Below, in pieces: positions 62,790 to 64,000 of a stretch of 64,000 nt of DNA. The notes under the pieces were generated by a model, which saw nothing but the letters and a program-made list of their open reading frames with translations, ran no database searches and was not told the origin of the DNA. The position numbers and the translations under genes are program-made. The stretch's first letter is position 1; the number at the start of each line of letters is the position of its first letter. The DNA is from Ascarosepion bandense (lineage: Eukaryota; Mollusca; Cephalopoda; Sepiida; Sepiidae), in assembly GCA_037127315.1 (NCBI GenBank), contig JBBBDQ010001688.1, forward strand, positions 396,001 through 460,000. Reading direction: 5' to 3'.

Positions 62790-64000
62790 TAACTTGAGCT
62801 TCCGCTCTTTATTCTTCAGTTTCATTTTTTTCTTTTCCTTTCTTATTCTTTCATTTTTTTTTTCACCTACATTTCTCTATCTTTTTTTTTCTTCCAAAAA
62901 TTCTTTCTTTCTTTTTTTTAACATTTCTTTTTTTATTCATTCCTTCTTTCCATCCACACTTTTGTGTGGTTTCTTTTTTTACCTGCTAGGCATTAATTTT
63001 CACTATTTGTTTTCTTTCTTAGAGATTCAATTTTTTTTCTCTTTCTACAGATCATTCTTTGTGTGTGTACTTTCTCTTTTCTCTTTCTTTGTGTATGTTC
63101 TGTCTCTTTTCTCTTTCTTTGTGTGTGTTCTGCATCTTTTCTCTTTCTTTGTGTATGTTCTGTCACCTTTTTCTTTCTTTGTCTATGTTTTTTTCTCTTT
63201 TCTCTTCCTTTGTGTATGTTCTTTCTCTTTTCTCTTTCTTTATGTATGTTCTGTCTCTTTTGTCTTTCTTTGTGTATGTTCTGTCTCATTTCTCTTTCTT
63301 TGTGTATATTCTGTCTCTTTTCTCTTTCTTTGTGTATGTTCTGTCTCTTTTTCTCTTTCTTTGTGTATGTTCAGTCTCTTTTCTCTTTCTTTGTGTATGT
63401 TCTGTCTCTTTTCTCTGTCTTTGTGCATGTTCTGTCTCTTTTCTCTTTCTTTATGTATGTTCTTTCTCTTTTCTCTTTCTTTGTGTATGTTCTGTCTCTT
63501 TTCTCTTTCTTTGTGTATGTTCTGTCTCTTTTCTCTTTCTTTGTGTATGTTCTGTCTCTTTTCTCTTTCTTTGTGTATGTTCTGTCTCTTTTCTCTTTCT
63601 TTGTGTATGTTTTGTCTCTTTTCTCTTTCTTTGTATATGTTCCGTCTCTTTTCTCTTTCTTTTTGCGTGTTCTGTCTCTTTTCTCTTTCTTTGTGTATGT
63701 TCTGTCTCTTTTCTCTTTCTTTATTTATGTTCTTTCTCTTTTCTCACTCTTTGTTTATGTTCTTTCTCTTTTCTCTTTTCTTTGTGTATGTTCTGTTTCT
63801 TTTCTCTTTCTTTGTGTATGTTCTGTCTCTTTTTTCTTTCTTTGTGCATGTTCTGTCTCTTTTTTCTTTCTTTGTGTATGTTCTGTCTCTTTTTTCATTC
63901 TTTCTGTATGTGTTGTTTCTTTTCTCTTTCTTTGTGTATGTTCTTACTATTTTCTCTTTCTTTGTGCATGTTCTTTCTCTTTTCTCTTTCTTTGTTTATG
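62790..64000. repeat. 30-bp pyrimidine-rich minisatellite running off the window
   Basis: From about 63060 the unit TGTTCTGTCTCTTTTCTCTT plus TCTTTGTGTA repeats roughly 30 times to the last base. Copies are 85-100 percent alike. On the minus strand each unit encodes ten residues (EREKRQNIHK-like) and the frame stays open over long stretches, because 30 is divisible by three. 62790-63060 is a degenerate pyrimidine-rich lead-in. Confidence 0.93.

Overview
The window looks like non-coding, repeat-dense DNA from an animal, most probably a coleoid cephalopod of the Octopus type. This is inferred from the very many (TA)n tracts, the dense tRNA-derived SINEs, mariner elements, and the CR1/Jockey-like and RTE-like LINE debris; it is not proven by a host gene. 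I found no host protein-coding gene, no functional tRNA or rRNA gene and no CRISPR array. The long open frames are either broken transposon proteins or simple repeats that happen to lack stops. The DNA could be intergenic or a large intron.

Layout. 0-9.4 kb: two hammerhead-type ribozymes, an internally deleted mariner, a 40-bp minisatellite, a tRNA-SINE, a minus-strand Ty3/gypsy remnant (3' LTR plus RNase H and a split integrase), and a Penelope-like junction. 10-20 kb: 118-bp, 105-bp and 261-bp tandem arrays, a perfect 48-bp-arm hairpin, a short Tc1/mariner, and a CR1/Jockey-like LINE. 20-31 kb: ribozyme palindromes, 2.3 kb of purine-rich repeat, RTE-like LINE fragments, and a mariner with a LINE nested inside it. 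31-46 kb: pyrimidine tract, ribozyme-SINE, a diverged 270-bp array broken by SINEs and by a nearly intact mariner, and a 140-bp array. 46-53 kb: a solo LTR with target duplication, a segmental duplication, a 5S rRNA-derived repeat and a 2-kb pyrimidine array. 53-64 kb: a 2.8-kb (GATA)n array, a 150-bp-arm palindrome, another Penelope-like junction, LINE tails, and a 30-bp minisatellite running off the end.

The most interesting signal is a set of hammerhead ribozyme motifs (CUGAUGA, stem II, GAA, stem III, NUH, stem I) found by hand-folding. One on the minus strand at 626-690 is canonical at every core position. A second family lies in the body of a tRNA-derived SINE (pol III A and B boxes followed by a hammerhead and then TA repeats); its copies are at 0.5, 24.9-25.2, 34.2 and 57.5 kb. 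A third family is at 29.0, 34.3 and 59.5 kb. Several occur as inverted pairs forming long palindromes. Together these suggest small self-cleaving retroelements comparable with the Schistosoma Sm-alpha SINE-like ribozymes, retrozymes and the hammerheads of Penelope-like elements. Activity is an inference and has not been tested.

All alignments here were made by eye. Boundaries are usually good to about 5-30 bases, and family names are by protein or sequence motif only.
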